Below are positions 24,502 through 33,092 of a DNA stretch of 50,832 bases, piece after piece. The stretch covers positions 1 to 50,832 of the forward strand of contig JADLHZ010000106.1 of the NCBI GenBank assembly GCA_020848545.1. The letters are read 5' to 3'. A program made the translations under genes and the position numbers. Position 1 is the stretch's first letter, and every line of letters begins with the position of its first letter. This DNA is from Deltaproteobacteria bacterium. GTDB taxonomy: Bacteria > Myxococcota > JADLHZ01. The notes under the pieces were generated by a model, which saw nothing but the letters and a program-made list of their open reading frames with translations, was not told where the DNA came from and searched no databases.

Positions 24502-26484
24502 CTATAGTTCGAGCTGCAGCTCCTTGAGTTTCTTGAGACGGTCGCGGATCTCTGCGGCCTTCTCGAACTCGAGGTTCTCCGCCGCCGCCATCATCTGCTT
24601 CCTGAGGCCCTCGATGAGCTTCGGCAGATTTCCCTCGTGCGCCGCTTCGAGATCCTCGGCGAGCACCTTGGCGATCGCTTCTTCCTCTTTGCGATGCGTG
24701 CGGATCTCCATGATCTTCTTTTGGATCGTCTTCGGCGTGATGCCGTGAGCCGTGTTGTGCTCGACCTGCTTCTCGCGCCGCCGGTCGGTCTCGCTCATCG
24801 CTGCTTTGATCGAGTCGGTGACGGTGTCGGCGTAAAGGATGACGCGCCCCGAGGCGTTTCGCGCGGCCCGGCCGATCGTTTGCACGAGCGAGCTCGCGGA
24901 GCGCAGGAAGCCCTCTTTGTCGGCGTCCATGATCGTGACGAGCGACACCTCCGGGATGTCGAGGCCTTCGCGCAGGAGGTTGATGCCGACGAGCACGTCG
25001 TACTCGCCGAGGCGAAGCGATCGAATCAGCTCGATGCGCTCGAGCGTGTCGATGTCCGAGTGCATGTAGCGCACGCGAATGCCGGCTTCGGCGTAGTACT
25101 CGGTGAGGTCTTCAGCCATGCGCTTCGTCAGCGTCGTGACGAGCACCCGCTCCTTCTTGGCGACGACGGTGCGGATTTCCGCCATGCAGTCATCGACTTG
25201 GTTCTTCGCCGGTCGAATCTCGACGCCGGGATCGATGAGCCCGGTCGGCCGCACGATCTGCTCCACGATGACTCCCTTGCTGCGCTCGAGCTCGACCTTG
25301 CCGGGGGTGGCGCTCACGTAGATCACTTGCTTCGTGAGCGCGTCGAACTCCTCGGCCTTCAGCGGACGGTTGTCGAGCGCGCTCGGCAAGCGAAAACCGA
25401 AGTCGACGAGCGTCTCCTTGCGCGAGCGATCGCCTTTGTACATGGATCCTATCTGGTGGACGGTCTGGTGGCTCTCGTCGATCACCACGAGATAGTTCTT
25501 CGGGAAGTAGTCGATCAGCGTCGGCGGCGCGAGGCCGGGAGCGCGACCGGTGAGGTGGCGCGAGTAGTTCTCGATCCCGGCGCAGCGGCCGGTCGTCTCC
25601 ATCATCTCGAGATCGAAGAGCGTGCGCTGTTCCAAGCGCTGCGCTTCGACCAGGCGGTTGGCGCGCTTGAGCTCTTGCAGCCGCAGCGCGAGCTCATCAC
25701 GGATGCCGGTGAGCGAGGCGCGCCGGCGCTCGGGCGTCACCAGGTAGTGCGTCGACGGGTAGATCGCGACCTTCTCCATCTTGCCGATCGCTTTTCCACG
25801 CAAGGGATCGATCTCGGTCAGCTTCTCGATCTCATCGCCGAACATCTCGATGCGGACGGCCTTCGCTTCTTCGTATGCCGGGAACACCTCGACGGTGTCG
25901 CCGCGGACGCGGAAGGTGCCGCGGTGAAAGTCGTGGTCGTTGCGCTCGTATTGGATGTCGACGAGGCGGCGCAAAAGATCGTCGCGTGGGATCGACTGGC
26001 CGACTTCGAGCTGCAGCAGCATGTCGTAGTACGCTTCGGCGCTGCCGAGGCCGTAGATGCACGAGACGCTGGCGACGATGATGACGTCGTTCCGTTCGAG
26101 CAAGGAGCGCGTCGCCGAGTGGCGCATGCGATCGATCTCGTCGTTGATGAGCGCATCCTTCTCTATGTACGTGTCGCTCGACGGCACGTACGCCTCGGGC
26201 TGGTAGTAGTCGTAGTACGAGACGAAGTACTCGACGGCGTTGTCGGGGAACAATTCTTTGAACTCGCCATACAATTGCGCGGCGAGCGTCTTGTTGTGCG
26301 CGATGATCAGCGCCGGCCGCTGCACGCGCGCGATCACGTTGGCGATGGTAAATGTTTTTCCGCTGCCGGTGACGCCGAGCAGCGTCTGAAATTTGTCGCC
26401 GCGCACGACGCCTTTGCTCAGCTCTTCGATCGCGAGCGGCTGATCTCCGCTCGGCGTCATCGTGTTCGTGATGCGAAAGTTCAT
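24502..26484 (-). CDS. uvrB: UvrABC system protein B (excision repair helicase)
   Basis: A 660-residue UvrB with Walker A GVTGSGKT, the damage-probing beta-hairpin [24 protein letters not shown]-type box VIDESHQ, motif VI region QTIGRAARN and a C-terminal UVR motif that binds UvrC/UvrA. Homology begins at [16 protein letters not shown], so I place the start at ATG 26484 (AGG upstream) rather than 36 nt further up. It is monocistronic, and its stop is 2 nt from the end of the gene at 23040. It is divergent to the strong promoter at 26514. Confidence 0.96.
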   Translation of the reverse strand: MNFRITNTMTPSGDQPLAIEELSKGVVRGDKFQTLLGVTGSGKTFTIANVIARVQRPALIIAHNKTLAAQLYGEFKELFPDNAVEYFVSYYDYYQPEAYVPSSDTYIEKDALINDEIDRMRHSATRSLLERNDVIIVASVSCIYGLGSAEAYYDMLLQLEVGQSIPRDDLLRRLVDIQYERNDHDFHRGTFRVRGDTVEVFPAYEEAKAVRIEMFGDEIEKLTEIDPLRGKAIGKMEKVAIYPSTHYLVTPERRRASLTGIRDELALRLQELKRANRLVEAQRLEQRTLFDLEMMETTGRCAGIENYSRHLTGRAPGLAPPTLIDYFPKNYLVVIDESHQTVHQIGSMYKGDRSRKETLVDFGFRLPSALDNRPLKAEEFDALTKQVIYVSATPGKVELERSKGVIVEQIVRPTGLIDPGVEIRPAKNQVDDCMAEIRTVVAKKERVLVTTLTKRMAEDLTEYYAEAGIRVRYMHSDIDTLERIELIRSLRLGEYDVLVGINLLREGLDIPEVSLVTIMDADKEGFLRSASSLVQTIGRAARNASGRVILYADTVTDSIKAAMSETDRRREKQVEHNTAHGITPKTIQKKIMEIRTHRKEEEAIAKVLAEDLEAAHEGNLPKLIEGLRKQMMAAAENLEFEKAAEIRDRLKKLKELQLEL

Positions 26485-26513
26485 ACCTAAAGAAAATCCC
26501 ATATTAAGATTTG

Positions 26514-26541
26514 TTGACATCGAAGCTGACGTTTCTATACT
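26514..26541 (+). promoter_or_regulatory. Strong sigma-70 promoter for the lysine-rich mini-gene
   Basis: TTGACA (26514-26519) is a perfect -35, and TATACT (26536-26541) a near-perfect -10, 16 bp apart. It is the best promoter in the window. The start point should be near 26548, giving a leader of about 33 nt before the ATG at 26581. Confidence 0.8.
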
Positions 26542-26567
26542 TACCCTTAGGCCGTTTCACTCACCAT

Positions 26568-26573
26568 GGAGGA
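26568..26573 (+). promoter_or_regulatory. Ribosome-binding site of the mini-gene
   Basis: GGAGGA lies 7 nt before ATG 26581, ideal spacing. An in-frame-unrelated ATG at 26574 directly abuts it and is therefore not the start. This site is what makes the 19-codon frame credible as a gene. Confidence 0.8.
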
Positions 26574-26580
26574 ATGAACG

Positions 26581-26640
26581 ATGGCAACGAAGAAGAAAGC
26601 TGCGAAGAAGAAGAAAAAAGCCGCCAAGAAGAAGAAGTAG
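26581..26640 (+). CDS. 19-residue lysine-rich peptide
   Basis: The frame encodes a peptide made of only Met, Ala, Thr and Lys: MATKKKAAKKKKKAAKKKK (12 Lys, 5 Ala). It resembles the basic tails of histone H1-like or HU-like nucleoid proteins, without any globular part. It has its own strong promoter, an ideal ribosome-binding site and a perfect intrinsic terminator within 190 bp, so it is expressed as a complete unit. The charge (+12) predicts binding to nucleic acid or acidic polymers; that is inference. It lies between uvrB and the SRP RNA gene. Most gene callers would skip it because of its length. Confidence 0.7.
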   Translation: MATKKKAAKKKKKAAKKKK

Positions 26641-26675
26641 TTCGATCGATCGGCGTGAGCCGAAACAGAAAAAAA

Positions 26676-26702
26676 GGCAGCAGTCGTGCTGCCTTTTTTT
26701 TT
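26676..26702 (+). terminator. Intrinsic terminator of the mini-gene
   Basis: GGCAGCA (26676-26682), loop GTCG, TGCTGCC (26687-26693), then nine T (26694-26702). Seven A residues precede the stem (26669-26675), so it could also stop transcription in the other direction. Confidence 0.92.
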
Positions 26703-26770
26703 GCCCGCTGTCCGCTGCGCGCCTCGACGCGCGCCTCGCTTGACATCGACCTCCGAAGATCCGAAGAGCG

Positions 26771-26864
26771 CATCGCTCAGTTGCGCGACGGATTCGCGCG
26801 AACCCCGCCAGGCCCGAGAGGGAGCAACGGTAGTGATTGTTTTCGTGTGCGCAACTGAGCACTG
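26771..26864 (+). ncRNA. ffs: Signal recognition particle RNA (4.5S type)
   Basis: The apex CCAGGCCCGAGAGGGAGCA (around 26808-26825) is the universal domain IV hairpin that binds Ffh, with a GAGA tetraloop in place of the common GGAA. A perfect 12-bp closing stem is formed by GCTCAGTTGCGC (26775-26786) and GCGCAACTGAGC (26849-26860). TTGACA at 26740-26745 is a possible -35, with a poor -10. The position just upstream of dnaX is the same as for the SRP RNA genes of several other bacteria. The ends are approximate; at about 90 nt it is on the short side for a 4.5S RNA. Confidence 0.88.
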
Positions 26865-26891
26865 CTGTTTCCTCTCTGCCGTGAGCGCTCC

Positions 26892-28622
26892 ATGTACGTC
26901 GTCCTCGCGCGCAAATATCGCCCGCAGAACCTGAGCGAGGTCATCGGCCAAGATGCGGTCGTGCAGACGCTCAGGAACGCGATCAACCTGCGCCGTATCC
27001 ACCACTCGTATTTGTTCACAGGCGCCCGCGGCGTCGGCAAGACGAGCATCGCCCGCATCCTGGCGAAGTCGCTGAACTGCGAGAAGGGCCCGACCGACTC
27101 GCCGTGCGGCGTCTGCGCGGCGTGCGTGGAGATCACGAAGTCGAGCTCGCCGGACGTGCTCGAGATCGACGGCGCGTCGAACACCTCGGTCGACGACGTG
27201 CGCGATCTGCGAGAGACCGTGAAGTACCTGCCGAGCAAGGGCAAGTACAAGATCTACATCATCGACGAAGTGCACATGCTGTCGACGAACGCCTTCAACG
27301 CGCTCTTGAAGACGCTCGAAGAGCCGCCGGAGCACGTGGTCTTCGTCTTCGCCACCACCGAGCCGCACAAGATCCCGATCACCATCTTGTCGCGTTGCCA
27401 GCGCTTCGACTTTCGCCGCGTCCCGCAAGCCGTCCTCGGCGAGCGCCTGCGCTTCGTCGCCGAGCAAGAGCAAGTGGCCATCGAGCCTGCGGCGCTGCTC
27501 GCCATCGCCAAGGCGGCCGACGGCAGCGTGCGCGACTCGATGTCGCTCTTCGATCAAGCGATCGCGTTTTGCGGCAACAAGATCACTCTGGCACAGACGC
27601 AGCAAGCGTTGGGGCTCCTCGATCGCGAGAAGGTGCGCGCCATGCTCACCGCGATCGTCACGAAGGATCGCAGCAAAGTCAGCGCGCTCGTACAAGAAGC
27701 GCACGGCGCCGGCGCCGATCTGTCGGAGATCGCCGAGCGCTTGGTGGAAGCCGTCCGCGACTTGACGCTCGCCAAGCTGACGAACGGGCAAGCCGAGACG
27801 CTCAGCTCTTTGATGCCCGAGGAGCTGCAAGCATTGCAGGACTCGGCGGGCGCCTTTTCGCCGGCGGACCTGCACCGCTTGTTCAACGCGGTGGTGAAGA
27901 CGGCGGAAGACACCGCGAAGAGCGCGTTCGCGCATTTGACCTTCGAAATGGGGCTGCTCAGAGCTTGCGACTTGGAGCCGGTGGCGGCGCTCGCGGATCT
28001 CGTCAACGCGTTGCGGACCGGGGAGGCGCCGAGCGGTCCGCCGGGCGGCGGTGGTGGATCGGGACCGGCGCCGCGTGGGCCCGTGCAAAAGACGATCGTG
28101 TCGGTGCCGGCGGCGGGGTTCGTCGCGAGCGCGCCGGTCGCAGCGGTCGCACCAGCGCCAGTTTCGGCGACGGCGACGTCAACGCGCGGGAAGAAACCCG
28201 AGACATACAAAGAGCTCGCGGCCGCGGTGCTCGCCGTGAAGCCGATCTTGGGCGCGGCGCTCGAGAACGTGGCGTGCGAGAAGCTCACGGAGCACGAGCT
28301 CAGCGTCCGCGTGCCGCCAGGGAACGAAGTGTTCGGCGAGATGCTGCGCGACAAAGCGAACGTGACGACCTTGCTCGACATCCTCGAGCAGATCATCGGC
28401 CGCCGCATCGCGTTCGAGGTCGTCGCCGGAGCACCCGCCACAGAGGCGCCGAAGACCATCGCCGACGAACGCCGCCAAGAACGGCAGTCCGAGGTCAGCG
28501 AGCTGAAGAGCGCTGGCGCCGCGCATCCGGCGGTGAAGAAAGTATTGGAAGTGTTCGGCGGCGAGATCCGCTCGGTGCAAGTGAAGGCCGCGCTCTCCCA
28601 CCCCGCCGACGACTACGATTAG
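26892..28622 (+). CDS. dnaX: DNA polymerase III subunit gamma/tau
   Basis: A 576-residue clamp-loader ATPase. Walker A GARGVGKT is at about 44-51, the zinc module has Cys residues in NCEKGPTDSPCGVCAAC, Walker B/sensor is YIIDEVHML, and the SRC motif is TILSRCQRF. Domain III and a Gly/Pro/Ala linker (about 375-430) follow, and then a tau-type C-terminal domain with KPETYKELAAAVLAVKPILG. I see no A-rich slippery site of the E. coli kind, so only the long form is expected. It starts at ATG 26892 and begins the usual dnaX-ybaB-recR operon. Confidence 0.96.
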   Translation: MYVVLARKYRPQNLSEVIGQDAVVQTLRNAINLRRIHHSYLFTGARGVGKTSIARILAKSLNCEKGPTDSPCGVCAACVEITKSSSPDVLEIDGASNTSVDDVRDLRETVKYLPSKGKYKIYIIDEVHMLSTNAFNALLKTLEEPPEHVVFVFATTEPHKIPITILSRCQRFDFRRVPQAVLGERLRFVAEQEQVAIEPAALLAIAKAADGSVRDSMSLFDQAIAFCGNKITLAQTQQALGLLDREKVRAMLTAIVTKDRSKVSALVQEAHGAGADLSEIAERLVEAVRDLTLAKLTNGQAETLSSLMPEELQALQDSAGAFSPADLHRLFNAVVKTAEDTAKSAFAHLTFEMGLLRACDLEPVAALADLVNALRTGEAPSGPPGGGGGSGPAPRGPVQKTIVSVPAAGFVASAPVAAVAPAPVSATATSTRGKKPETYKELAAAVLAVKPILGAALENVACEKLTEHELSVRVPPGNEVFGEMLRDKANVTTLLDILEQIIGRRIAFEVVAGAPATEAPKTIADERRQERQSEVSELKSAGAAHPAVKKVLEVFGGEIRSVQVKAALSHPADDYD

Positions 28623-28631
28623 GAGATCACC

Positions 28632-28976
28632 ATGCCAGACCCGATGAACCCCATCGGCGACATGCTCGCAAAGTTCGGCGGCATGAAGCAAAAGCTCGAC
28701 GAAGCCGCGAAGGCAGCTGCCCAACGCACGGCCACGGTCAACGTCGGAGGCGGGATGGTCAGCGCCATCGCCAACGGCAAACAGGAGATCGTGCGCATCA
28801 ACATCGATCCCCAGGCGATGGGCGACAAAGCGATGCTCGAAGACCTGATCGCGGCCGCGTGCAACCAAGCGCTCGCGCAGACCAAGGGCTTCGTGCAGGA
28901 AGAGATGCAGAAGGTCGTCGCGCAGCTCGGACTGCCGCTGCCTCCTGGCTTCGACATCAGCAAATTGTTCGGTTAG
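28632..28976 (+). CDS. ybaB: YbaB/EbfC family nucleoid-associated protein
   Basis: A 114-residue protein with the YbaB plan: an N-terminal helix (MLAKFGGMKQKLDEAAKAAA), a central sheet with TVNVGGGMVSAIANGKQEIV and INIDPQAMGD, and a C-terminal helix (LIAAACNQALAQTKGFVQEE). The dimer binds DNA loosely like tweezers. It sits 9 nt after dnaX with AGGAG before the ATG, and 9 nt before recR, the classic arrangement for this gene. Confidence 0.95.
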   Translation: MPDPMNPIGDMLAKFGGMKQKLDEAAKAAAQRTATVNVGGGMVSAIANGKQEIVRINIDPQAMGDKAMLEDLIAAACNQALAQTKGFVQEEMQKVVAQLGLPLPPGFDISKLFG

Positions 28977-28985
28977 TCTCGGCGT

Positions 28986-29585
28986 GTGCTCGACGCGAAG
29001 GATCCCATCGGCCGCTTGATCGGTGAGCTCTCGCGTCTGCCCGGCGTAGGCGAGAAGACCGCCGCGCGGCTCGCGTATCACATCCTCCGGCAACCGAAGG
29101 CGCTCGCGCGCAACCTCGCGAACGCCTTGAACGACGTCTGCGACAAGGTGCGCCTGTGCTCGATCTGCCAAAACCTCACGGCGGACGACCCGTGCTTCTA
29201 CTGCAGCGACGCGAAGCGTGATCCGGCCGTCGTATGCGTCGTCGAAAGCGTGCAGGCGCTGCGCGCGATCGATCGCACGAACGAGTTCCGCGGCCGCTTT
29301 CACGTCCTGCACGGCGCGCTGTCGCCGCTCGACGGCATCGGCCCTGACGATCTGCACATCGGCGAGCTGATGACGCGCCTGAAGAGCGGCGAGGTGCGCG
29401 AGGTGATCTGCGCGCTGAACCCCACGATCGAGGGCGACGCGACCACACTGTATCTGCAACGCCTCGTCGCACCGCTCGGGATCCGTTTGACGCGCCTCGC
29501 CCACGGCGTTGCAGTCGGTTCCGATTTGGAATACACCGACCAGGCAACTTTGGTGCGCGCCCTCAGCGGACGGCGAGAAGTTTGA
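28986..29585 (+). CDS. recR: Recombination mediator protein RecR
   Basis: A 199-residue protein of the RecFOR pathway, which loads RecA on gapped DNA. Order of domains: helix-hairpin-helix SRLPGVGEKTAARLAYHIL, zinc finger with LCSICQNLTADDPCFYC, Toprim domain beginning CVVESVQALRAIDRT and containing CALNPTIEGDATTLYL, and a C-terminal ATP-type motif around LTRLAHGVAVGSDLEYTD. Start is GTG 28986. It is the third gene of the dnaX operon, and the OmpA-like gene follows at 33 nt. Confidence 0.97.
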   Translation: MLDAKDPIGRLIGELSRLPGVGEKTAARLAYHILRQPKALARNLANALNDVCDKVRLCSICQNLTADDPCFYCSDAKRDPAVVCVVESVQALRAIDRTNEFRGRFHVLHGALSPLDGIGPDDLHIGELMTRLKSGEVREVICALNPTIEGDATTLYLQRLVAPLGIRLTRLAHGVAVGSDLEYTDQATLVRALSGRREV

Positions 29586-29617
29586 GCACCAACCATATTA
29601 AGGAGAAGGCTCTGCTC

Positions 29618-30421
29618 ATGAAGAAGATCGCGCTCGTTGGATCGCTGTCGTTGCTCGTGTGCTGTGGGATCCCGAAGGAAGAACATCAGAAGACGCTGGA
29701 CCAGCTCGCGAAGACCCAAGAGGAGCTGGCGGCGGCGTCAGCAGCGCGCGACAAGGCAGAGAAAGAGCTCGGCGGTCGCGTCACCTCGCTCGAGACCGAG
29801 AACAAGAAGCTCGGCGGCGAGCTGACCAACGTGTCGAACAAGGCCGTGTCGCTCGAGCAAGAAAGCTCGGCCGCCAAGGGTGAGCTCGCCGCGACCCGCG
29901 CGGAGCTCGAAGCGCTGCGCAAGCAACGGGAGCTCGCCGAGAAGCGCATGAAGGCGTTCAAGGATCTCGCCGCGAAGCTGAAGGCGATGGTCGACGGCGG
30001 CAAGATCCAAGTGCAGATTCGTAAGGGCCGCATGCTCGTGAAGCTGCCGGACAACGTGCTCTTCCCGTCGGGCAGCGCCACCTTGAAGAAGGAAGGCAAG
30101 ACCGCGCTCGAGCAAGTGGCGCTCGCCTTGAAGGACATCAAGGATCGCGACTTCGTCGTCGCCGGTCACACCGACAACGTAAAGATCAAGACGGCGAAGT
30201 TCCCGTCGAACTGGGAGCTGTCGACGCAGCGCGCGGTCGAGGTCGTGAAGTTCCTCGGCGAGAACGGCATGGACGAGACGAAGCTCTCGGCGGCGGGCTA
30301 CGGCGACACGGATCCCATCGCGCCGAACGACACGCCCGAGAACAAGCAGATGAACCGCCGCCTCGAGATCATCGTGATGCCGAACATCGAAGAGCTCCCG
30401 AAGATCGACGATGCGGGGTAA
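29618..30421 (+). CDS. OmpA-family lipoprotein with coiled coil
   Basis: A 267-residue predicted lipoprotein: signal MKKIALVGSLSLLVCCG, then a coiled coil at about 22-130 (KTLDQLAKTQEELAAASAAR and similar heptads). A C-terminal OmpA/MotB-type peptidoglycan-binding domain (about 150-258) has VVAGHTDNVKI, STQRAVEVVKFL, GYGDTDPIAPNDT and NRRLEIIV. Such proteins tie the outer membrane to the cell wall. ATG 29618 is preceded by AGGAG. The last codons read GCG GGG TAA, and the conserved start of the DUF4846 region continues in the -1 frame from exactly this point (see findings), so a fused product is possible. Confidence 0.92.
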   Translation: MKKIALVGSLSLLVCCGIPKEEHQKTLDQLAKTQEELAAASAARDKAEKELGGRVTSLETENKKLGGELTNVSNKAVSLEQESSAAKGELAATRAELEALRKQRELAEKRMKAFKDLAAKLKAMVDGGKIQVQIRKGRMLVKLPDNVLFPSGSATLKKEGKTALEQVALALKDIKDRDFVVAGHTDNVKIKTAKFPSNWELSTQRAVEVVKFLGENGMDETKLSAAGYGDTDPIAPNDTPENKQMNRRLEIIVMPNIEELPKIDDAG

Positions 30422-30507
30422 CGCTGAGCTTTCCTTGGCCTCATAAGAGCGCGGCTCTGAGCGACTCGCTCGCCGCGCGGATTCCGCCGCCCAAAGATTT
30501 CACGCGC

Positions 30508-31212
30508 ATGCCGGTCCAGCCGGGCAGCTTCGGCGCGTGGCTGCGGACCCTCCCATTGAAGCCGGGCCGACCGGACGTGCTCCTGCACGACGGCACGCCC
30601 AAAGGGAACCAACGCGCGCAACACGCGGTCGTCGACATCGATGTCGGCAAGCAGAACCTGCAGCAGTGCGCCGACGCCGTCATGCGCCTCCACGCCGAGT
30701 ACCTCTTCGCCACGAAGTTGTACGCCGCGATCCACTTTCGCTTCACGAGCGGCGACGACGCACGCTGGCTCGCCTACGCCGAGGGCCAGCGGCCGATCAT
30801 CACGAAGAACCGCGTGCGCTTCACGAAGAACGCCGCGGCGACGGCGAAGGACGACTACAAAAGCTTTCGCGCGTATTTGGATCTCGTCTTCACCTACGCT
30901 GGCTCGGCGTCGCTGGAGAAAGAGCTCACGCCGGTGCCGGCGCTGAAAGAGATCGAGCCTGGCGACGTGCTCATTCAACCAGGATTTCCCGGCCACGCGG
31001 TGCTCGTGGTCGACGTCTGCACGAGCCAAGAGACGAGCGATCGCGCGTTCTTGATCGCGCAGAGCTACATGCCGGCGCAGGACGTCCATGTGCTCGTCAA
31101 CCCCAATGACGAGCCGTTCTCGCCTTGGTACTCGACGAACGTCTCGGCAAAGATCGAGACGCCCGAGTGGACCTTCGATCCGAAGCACCTGAAACGCTTT
31201 GTAAACACCTAA
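30508..31212 (+). CDS. DUF4846 family protein, start unclear
   Basis: From ATG 30508 the product is 234 residues with DUF4846 features: GSFGAWLRTLPLKPGRPDV, AVVDIDVGKQNLQQCADAVM, IEPGDVLIQPGFPGHAVLVV and AQSYMPAQ. However, family-like sequence continues upstream in the same frame (FPWP..., then SDSLAARIPPPKDFTR), from about 30430. There is no ATG, GTG or TTG in this frame between about 30300 and 30508, and no signal peptide. Either translation starts at a rare codon (CTG 30424), or the frame is joined to the OmpA gene by a -1 shift, or a base is missing. Function of the family is unknown. Confidence 0.8.
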   Translation: MPVQPGSFGAWLRTLPLKPGRPDVLLHDGTPKGNQRAQHAVVDIDVGKQNLQQCADAVMRLHAEYLFATKLYAAIHFRFTSGDDARWLAYAEGQRPIITKNRVRFTKNAAATAKDDYKSFRAYLDLVFTYAGSASLEKELTPVPALKEIEPGDVLIQPGFPGHAVLVVDVCTSQETSDRAFLIAQSYMPAQDVHVLVNPNDEPFSPWYSTNVSAKIETPEWTFDPKHLKRFVNT

Positions 31213-31229
31213 GCGTTCATAACGTTTTA

Positions 31230-31249
31230 TGTTAGTTATCCAGATAACA
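31230..31249. promoter_or_regulatory. AT-rich nested inverted repeats upstream of the esterase
   Basis: GTTAT-CCAG-ATAAC (31235-31248) lies inside an outer pair TGTTA (31230-31234) / TAACA (31245-31249). The site is 20-40 nt before ATG 31269, in an AT-rich stretch between two GC-rich genes, so it is likely part of the promoter and may be bound by a dimeric regulator. I cannot place a convincing -35/-10 pair. Confidence 0.35.
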
Positions 31250-31268
31250 TTGTGGTACGCTTCGGGGT

Positions 31269-33083
31269 ATGAAACGCACCTTCTGGGTCCTCGCGCTGCT
31301 GACCGCGTGTCGCCTCGGAGAGACGGTCCCGACGCCCGCGCCACAAGACAAAGCGGCCGCACCGGCGACGGCGGCGTCTAGCGCATCGGGATCGACCCCA
31401 ACGCCCGCCGATCCGGCACCCGCGATCGAGGCTCCGACGACGCACGAAGCGCAACCAGATCCGCCCGTCGTGCAACCGGATCCGCCGGCGCCGACCCCGC
31501 CCGAGATCCAGAGCTTCACCGCCGATCACGACGCGCTGACCGCCGGCGGATCGACGACGCTGCGCTGGCTCGCGACCGGCGCCGTCTCGCTCGACGGGCA
31601 GAGCATGAGCGGCACGAGCCTCGCGGTGACGCCAGCGACGACGACGACCTACATGCTCGACGCCGAGACCGCCGCAGGGGTCACGAGCCGCACGCTCACC
31701 GTCACGGTTGTCCCGCGCGCAGTGATCGCGAGCTTCACTGCGACGCCCGCGAGCATCGTGCAAGGGGCCTCGACCACGCTCAGCTGGAACGCGACCGGCA
31801 CCGTGAAGCTGAACGGCGCCGCGGTCGCTGGCACGAGCGCGGTCCGTTCGCCGAGTGCGACCACGATGTATACGCTGAGCGCCGCCAATGCGCTTGGCGA
31901 TGTCGTCACCGCGTCGCGCACCGTCACTGTCACGACGCCGCCACCGCCGGCCGGGCGCGATCTCTTCGTCGACGCGTACGTGAACGGCTGGAAGAAGGAC
32001 AACGCGTGGTTCTCGACCTACGAGATCACCAGCGGCCAAATTCACCTCGTCGGCACAGCGGCGTGGCAGGGACTCATGCTGTCGACGACGCAATCGTTCG
32101 CGGCCGCGACCTACGAGCGTATCAACATCACAGCGCACGGCAGCGGAACGTTTCGCCTCGAAGTCGGAGGCAACGCCGCCGAAATCGCGCTGACGGCGAC
32201 GCCGAAGGTGTTCTCGATCCCGGTCGCGTCGTTGTGGAGCGGAAGCGTCACCGCGGTCGACATCAAGAACGTCAGCGCGAGCGCGGACGGTTACTTCGAT
32301 CTCCTCACCTTCGGCGCGCCACCGCCAGCGCCGAGCTGCGCAACTCCGCAACCGGCGAACCCGCTGTCGACGACGCCGCTCTCGGTGACGACCTTCGCGG
32401 CGAACGGCAAGACGCACTGGGTGAGCGTGCCCGAAGACTACGACAGCGACTGCCACACGCGCCCGAAGAAGCTCTTCGTGTGGCTGCACGGCTGCCAAGG
32501 CTATGCCGCGAACGACATCAACGAGGTGAAGCCCAAGGCGTCCGATGAGGATTGGATCGCGCTCGCGGTCGGCGGGGCAGAGGGCGCGTGCTGGTCGGCG
32601 TCGACGGCGAGCAACATCGTCCTCGGCGCTCTTGCCGAGCTGAAGACGCGCCTCGCGATCAATGACAAGGAAGTGATCCTCGGCGGCTACTCGTCGGGCG
32701 GCGACGTCGGCTATCCGATCATCTTCAAGAACTCGAAGCTGTTCGCCCTCGCGCTCTTCGAGAACACGGCGCCCGGCAATGCGCAGGCAGCCGCCGCGCT
32801 CGCCGACAACGCCGCACCGCCGGCTGGTTGGCGCTTTCCGATCCGTCACCTCTGCCACATCGACGACGAGATCGCGTCGTTCAAGTGCTCGGCGCTGCGC
32901 CCGATCTTGGGGCCGTCGACGTCGGACGCCACACCCGGCATCGTCAAGAACAAAGGACACGACTCGTTCCTGCACGAGATGGACGGAACGCACTATCAGG
33001 CCGACGTGAACGGCCGCGGCACCTGGGCCGACTTTCACGCAAAGCTGCGACCGTACTTGAAGCAGACGTGGACTTCGCCGTAG
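31269..33083 (+). CDS. Secreted multidomain esterase lipoprotein
   Basis: A 604-residue predicted lipoprotein: lipobox LLTAC (Cys14), then a Pro/Ala-rich spacer (20-80). Two Ig-like beta domains follow (about 82-150 and 152-220, each with STTLRW or STTLSW and an ending like TYMLDAETAAG), then a beta-sandwich that could be a carbohydrate-binding module (225-350). The C-terminal alpha/beta hydrolase (about 370-600) has LFVWLHGCQGY, nucleophile GYSSGG, and late His in NKGHDSFLHEMDG. This pattern resembles PHB depolymerase/feruloyl-esterase-like (LpqC) enzymes. Substrate is probably a polymer or plant-type ester; inference only. Confidence 0.82.
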   Translation: MKRTFWVLALLTACRLGETVPTPAPQDKAAAPATAASSASGSTPTPADPAPAIEAPTTHEAQPDPPVVQPDPPAPTPPEIQSFTADHDALTAGGSTTLRWLATGAVSLDGQSMSGTSLAVTPATTTTYMLDAETAAGVTSRTLTVTVVPRAVIASFTATPASIVQGASTTLSWNATGTVKLNGAAVAGTSAVRSPSATTMYTLSAANALGDVVTASRTVTVTTPPPPAGRDLFVDAYVNGWKKDNAWFSTYEITSGQIHLVGTAAWQGLMLSTTQSFAAATYERINITAHGSGTFRLEVGGNAAEIALTATPKVFSIPVASLWSGSVTAVDIKNVSASADGYFDLLTFGAPPPAPSCATPQPANPLSTTPLSVTTFAANGKTHWVSVPEDYDSDCHTRPKKLFVWLHGCQGYAANDINEVKPKASDEDWIALAVGGAEGACWSASTASNIVLGALAELKTRLAINDKEVILGGYSSGGDVGYPIIFKNSKLFALALFENTAPGNAQAAAALADNAAPPAGWRFPIRHLCHIDDEIASFKCSALRPILGPSTSDATPGIVKNKGHDSFLHEMDGTHYQADVNGRGTWADFHAKLRPYLKQTWTSP

Positions 33084-33092
33084 ACCGGCGAG

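Noticed and set aside
24637-26490. A 617-codon open frame on the plus strand across uvrB
   Set aside because: It is antisense to uvrB, which has all its motifs. The frame stays open only because GC-rich codon use keeps the opposite strand free of stops; its residue composition (Arg/His/Asp-rich) is not protein-like.
26892-28622. Programmed frameshift in dnaX to make gamma
   Set aside because: I looked for an A-rich slippery heptamer like that of E. coli near the domain III end and found none.
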